Shown piece by piece: positions 62,901-64,000 of a stretch of 64,000 nucleotides of DNA. The notes beneath the pieces were generated by a model that ran no database searches, was not told the origin of the DNA, and saw nothing but the letters and a program-made list of their open reading frames with translations. The translations under genes and the position numbers were made by a program. The stretch lies in the NCBI RefSeq assembly GCF_014164775.1, contig NZ_JACJGB010000012.1, positions 16,846 through 80,845 of the forward strand, read 5' to 3'. The number at the start of each line of letters is the position of its first letter. The stretch's first letter is position 1. Source of the DNA: Tessaracoccus sp. MC1679. Its GTDB lineage: Bacteria > Actinomycetota > Actinomycetes > Propionibacteriales > Propionibacteriaceae.

Positions 62901-64000
62901 CCGCTACACCGACGCAGTGACCGTGGCCATCGAGCAGCTGCACGCCGACGCCGCCGCTGAGCTGGATGAGCATGCCGACCAGGTGGTGGAGCAGCTGACG
63001 TCCTGCCCAGCGTGGCCGACGCTGCGGTCCCATCTCCTGCACGCGGCCGCCGACAGCGCCGCTACGCCGCTGGAGGTGTTGCGGGCGGCGGTCGATGCCC
63101 GTGAGCTGGGGACGGCTGCGGATCCGGCGGCGGTGCTGACCTGGCGACTCCCGAACCCTGCCGGTGTGGGGCCGTTGCCGTGGCTCCCCGCCATCCCCGC
63201 CACCCTCACCGCGCATCCGCAGTGGGGACCGTACCTGGCGGCGCGCGAGGGCTTGGTGGAGGACTTCGCTGTCGAGGTGCGTGACGCTGCGGCCGGGGTG
63301 TCGCGGCCGGTGTGGGCGCTGCCCGGGCAGACGCTGACGGCGTCGAGTGTTGCTGAGGTGGAGGTGTGGCGGGCGGCGTGGCAGGTCGACCGCGCAGACC
63401 GGCGCCCCACCGGCCCTCCCCAGCTCGGGGCTGCGGCGCATCGCTGGCAGCAGCGTCTCCTGGATCGGTTGCGGCCTGCTCATCCGGTGGGGGTGTGGAC
63501 CGATCTGCTGCGCGACGTCCGCGCCGATCTGCCCCGCGACCCATACGCCCCCGTCCTGGCGCACCGTCTCGCCGCGCTGCATCAGGCCGGGGTGCCGGTC
63601 ACCGAGCACCTCGCCGCCGCCGTGGCCGACGGCCCGCTGCCCGCGGAACAACCCGCGGCAGCGTTGTGGTGGCGGCTGGCCCGCCACCTCGCCGCCGTCG
63701 ACGGCCCCACCCTCCCCGCCTGGGAGGGATCACTGGTGGATCGGCTCGGGTACGAGGCGGCGGCGGAGTTGGAGGCCAGCCCCTGGTGGCCGCACCTGGC
63801 CGCCGCGATCACCCACGCCACCGACCACGGACACCACCTCGACAATCTGATCACCCCGACGGTGGATGTGTCGGGGTTCGATGATGCGTGTCAGGCCATG
63901 CTGTGGCGCACACACCACCTCACCACCCCGCCCCCGGACGAGCAGGGGGAGCCGCCGCATCCCGACGAGCTGCCGCCTGAGGGAATCGAGGACATCGACT
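59920..64000 (+). CDS. MobF (TrwC/TraI-type) relaxase-helicase, 3'-partial
   Basis: At least 1360 residues, running off the window. The start is GTG at 59920; the N-terminus (TASLHKLTAGSGYDYLTRQV) carries candidate nicking tyrosines Tyr14 and Tyr16. The metal-binding His motif is FTHRDSRAGDPNLHTHV near residues 253-269. The RecD-like helicase has GLAAAGSGKTTAL near 595, LLIVDEAGMAD, IGDDQQLAAVGAGG, TVHCAQG and LYVAMSRGRES. The C-terminal part after residue 980 is helical and unassigned. It would nick oriT and unwind the strand sent through the T4SS. Confidence 0.93.
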   Translation, partial: MTASLHKLTAGSGYDYLTRQVAAQDSTEKGHASLTSYYTEKGEVPGRWVGTGLEALEMEPGSAVSEVQMRALFGAGFHPDMEARLAALPAGATPAQIRQAARLGSPFQVRTAATVFQQEVAIRCSQWAAANGLGSGGTVPVDVRAGIRNELATAGFEARMGRAPSGVELSSEVATLTRNPTIACAGYDVTFTPVKSVSALWAVAPQEVAAQIEEAHNAAVADALRYLEERVLFSRRGHGGVRQVEVTGLIAAAFTHRDSRAGDPNLHTHVAIANKVQTLDGAWLAVDGRPLHAGMVSISEVYNTALEAHLVARLGVRFEAETARDPAKRVVREIVGVPARLREAWSSRRAAIEARQAELAVDFQHAHGRPPTPAEAIALAQQATLETRQAKHEPRSLAEQRTTWATQARAVLGDDGVARMLTDVTAAGRRSGPPVTTEWVDSVADEMVARMGVSRASWTVWHLQAEASRRARERATDPRQAEELTAALLAAATARCLPVAGWSDPVSDPQLLRRSDGESVYSTVGGRRFTSTAVVEAEQVITAAAGMTDGRRVEEVDVTVALLASTATGVGLNAGQIQLVRRMATSGRRVQVGLAAAGSGKTTALAVLAGAWRESGGTVLGLAPSAVAAGVLGEQVGASATLAKIAHDLHHNPAGVEALIGAETLLIVDEAGMADTPTLAAVVGFAVGRGASVRLIGDDQQLAAVGAGGVLRDITETHGAVQLTEVMRFVDPAEAAASLALREGRLEALGFYLDQGRIHAGSEETVLRDALTGWLHDRAAGLDSVMLAGTRDQVAQLNRWARDHRLTDTPDSDGGGPVAVLSDGNVASVGDVIVTRLNDRRLSVSATDWVKNGDRWTVTGVDPAGALRAVHRSTGLRVLLPPAYVAEHVELGYAVTVHCAQGVTVDTTHTVLTGTEARQQLYVAMSRGRESNQAYVQVVDGGEENAPIHPATLRPVTAGDVLEQILARDGSSRSVTTEARHATDPYTRLGLAAARYTDAVTVAIEQLHADAAAELDEHADQVVEQLTSCPAWPTLRSHLLHAAADSAATPLEVLRAAVDARELGTAADPAAVLTWRLPNPAGVGPLPWLPAIPATLTAHPQWGPYLAAREGLVEDFAVEVRDAAAGVSRPVWALPGQTLTASSVAEVEVWRAAWQVDRADRRPTGPPQLGAAAHRWQQRLLDRLRPAHPVGVWTDLLRDVRADLPRDPYAPVLAHRLAALHQAGVPVTEHLAAAVADGPLPAEQPAAALWWRLARHLAAVDGPTLPAWEGSLVDRLGYEAAAELEASPWWPHLAAAITHATDHGHHLDNLITPTVDVSGFDDACQAMLWRTHHLTTPPPDEQGEPPHPDELPPEGIEDID

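Noticed and set aside
61105..63687. 860-residue open frame on the minus strand
   Set aside because: Antisense shadow of the relaxase: Arg/His/Pro/Gln-rich, no motifs, while the plus frame has all MobF motifs.
1..64000. CRISPR arrays, tRNA and rRNA genes
   Set aside because: No regularly spaced repeats, no tRNA T-loop and acceptor pairs and no rRNA-like stretches were seen; a tRNA attachment site could lie outside the window.

Overview
The window is high-GC actinobacterial DNA and looks like most of one conjugative element, a plasmid or an integrative element with plasmid-type replication. Genes are packed with ATGA-type overlaps, GTG starts are frequent, and the transfer proteins belong to actinobacterial families (an SCO6880-like protein, a WhiB-like protein, a CmtR-like metal sensor). 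The exact host cannot be read from the sequence. A propionibacterial or related host is only a guess.

Layout. 0-1.3 kb: two unrecognised genes. 1.4-5.35 kb: three tandem tyrosine recombinases plus a small leader gene, with an inverted-repeat core-like site just upstream. 5.6-7.0 kb: two hypotheticals. 7.0-18.2 kb: one minus-strand operon for a type IV secretion (T4SS) channel. It encodes a small leader protein, a P-loop protein, VirB2-like, VirB8-like and VirB6/TrbL-like proteins, an SCO6880/VirB4-N protein, the VirB4 ATPase, a muralytic enzyme, a lipoprotein and a split coupling protein. 18.6-23.6 kb: a lipoprotein, a sigma-like protein, a MucR-like regulator, an AbiE toxin-antitoxin pair and a decayed duplicate of the transfer-operon leader. 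23.7-29.0 kb: cargo, comprising a possible abortive-infection gene, CmtR/CadD cadmium resistance, a WhiB-like protein, a TetR-controlled paired SMR efflux pump and a truncated ISL3 transposase.

29.1-39.7 kb: a minus-strand Tad (Flp) pilus operon: CpaB, a TadZ-like protein, TadA, TadB, TadC, Flp pilin, TadE/TadG-like pseudopilins, secreted proteins and a large LysM/wHTH membrane protein. 39.8-42.4 kb: regulators, including a large protein with sigma-70-like regions. 42.5-47.3 kb: stability and replication, with parA/parB, an iterated dyad-rich candidate centromere, a primase-like replication initiator, a ribbon-helix-helix (RHH) repressor with a 24-bp palindromic operator, and small genes. 47.6-59.2 kb: a dense defence island with a nuclease-NACHT-like NTPase, a frameshifted small gene, a SIR2-like protein behind a type ISP restriction-modification enzyme, and an LPO_1073-like protein with a small membrane partner. 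From 59.9 kb a MobF (TrwC-type) relaxase-helicase runs rightwards off the end of the window.

How it may work together: the relaxase would nick and unwind the DNA, the split coupling protein would pass it to the VirB4/VirB6 channel, the muralytic enzyme would open the wall, and the Tad pilus could make cell contact. ParAB and Rep maintain the element. AbiE and the defence island protect the element or host, and the metal and drug resistance genes are selectable cargo. The least described parts are the Tad/T4SS combination, the SIR2-type ISP operon, the nuclease-NACHT protein and the two sigma-like proteins.
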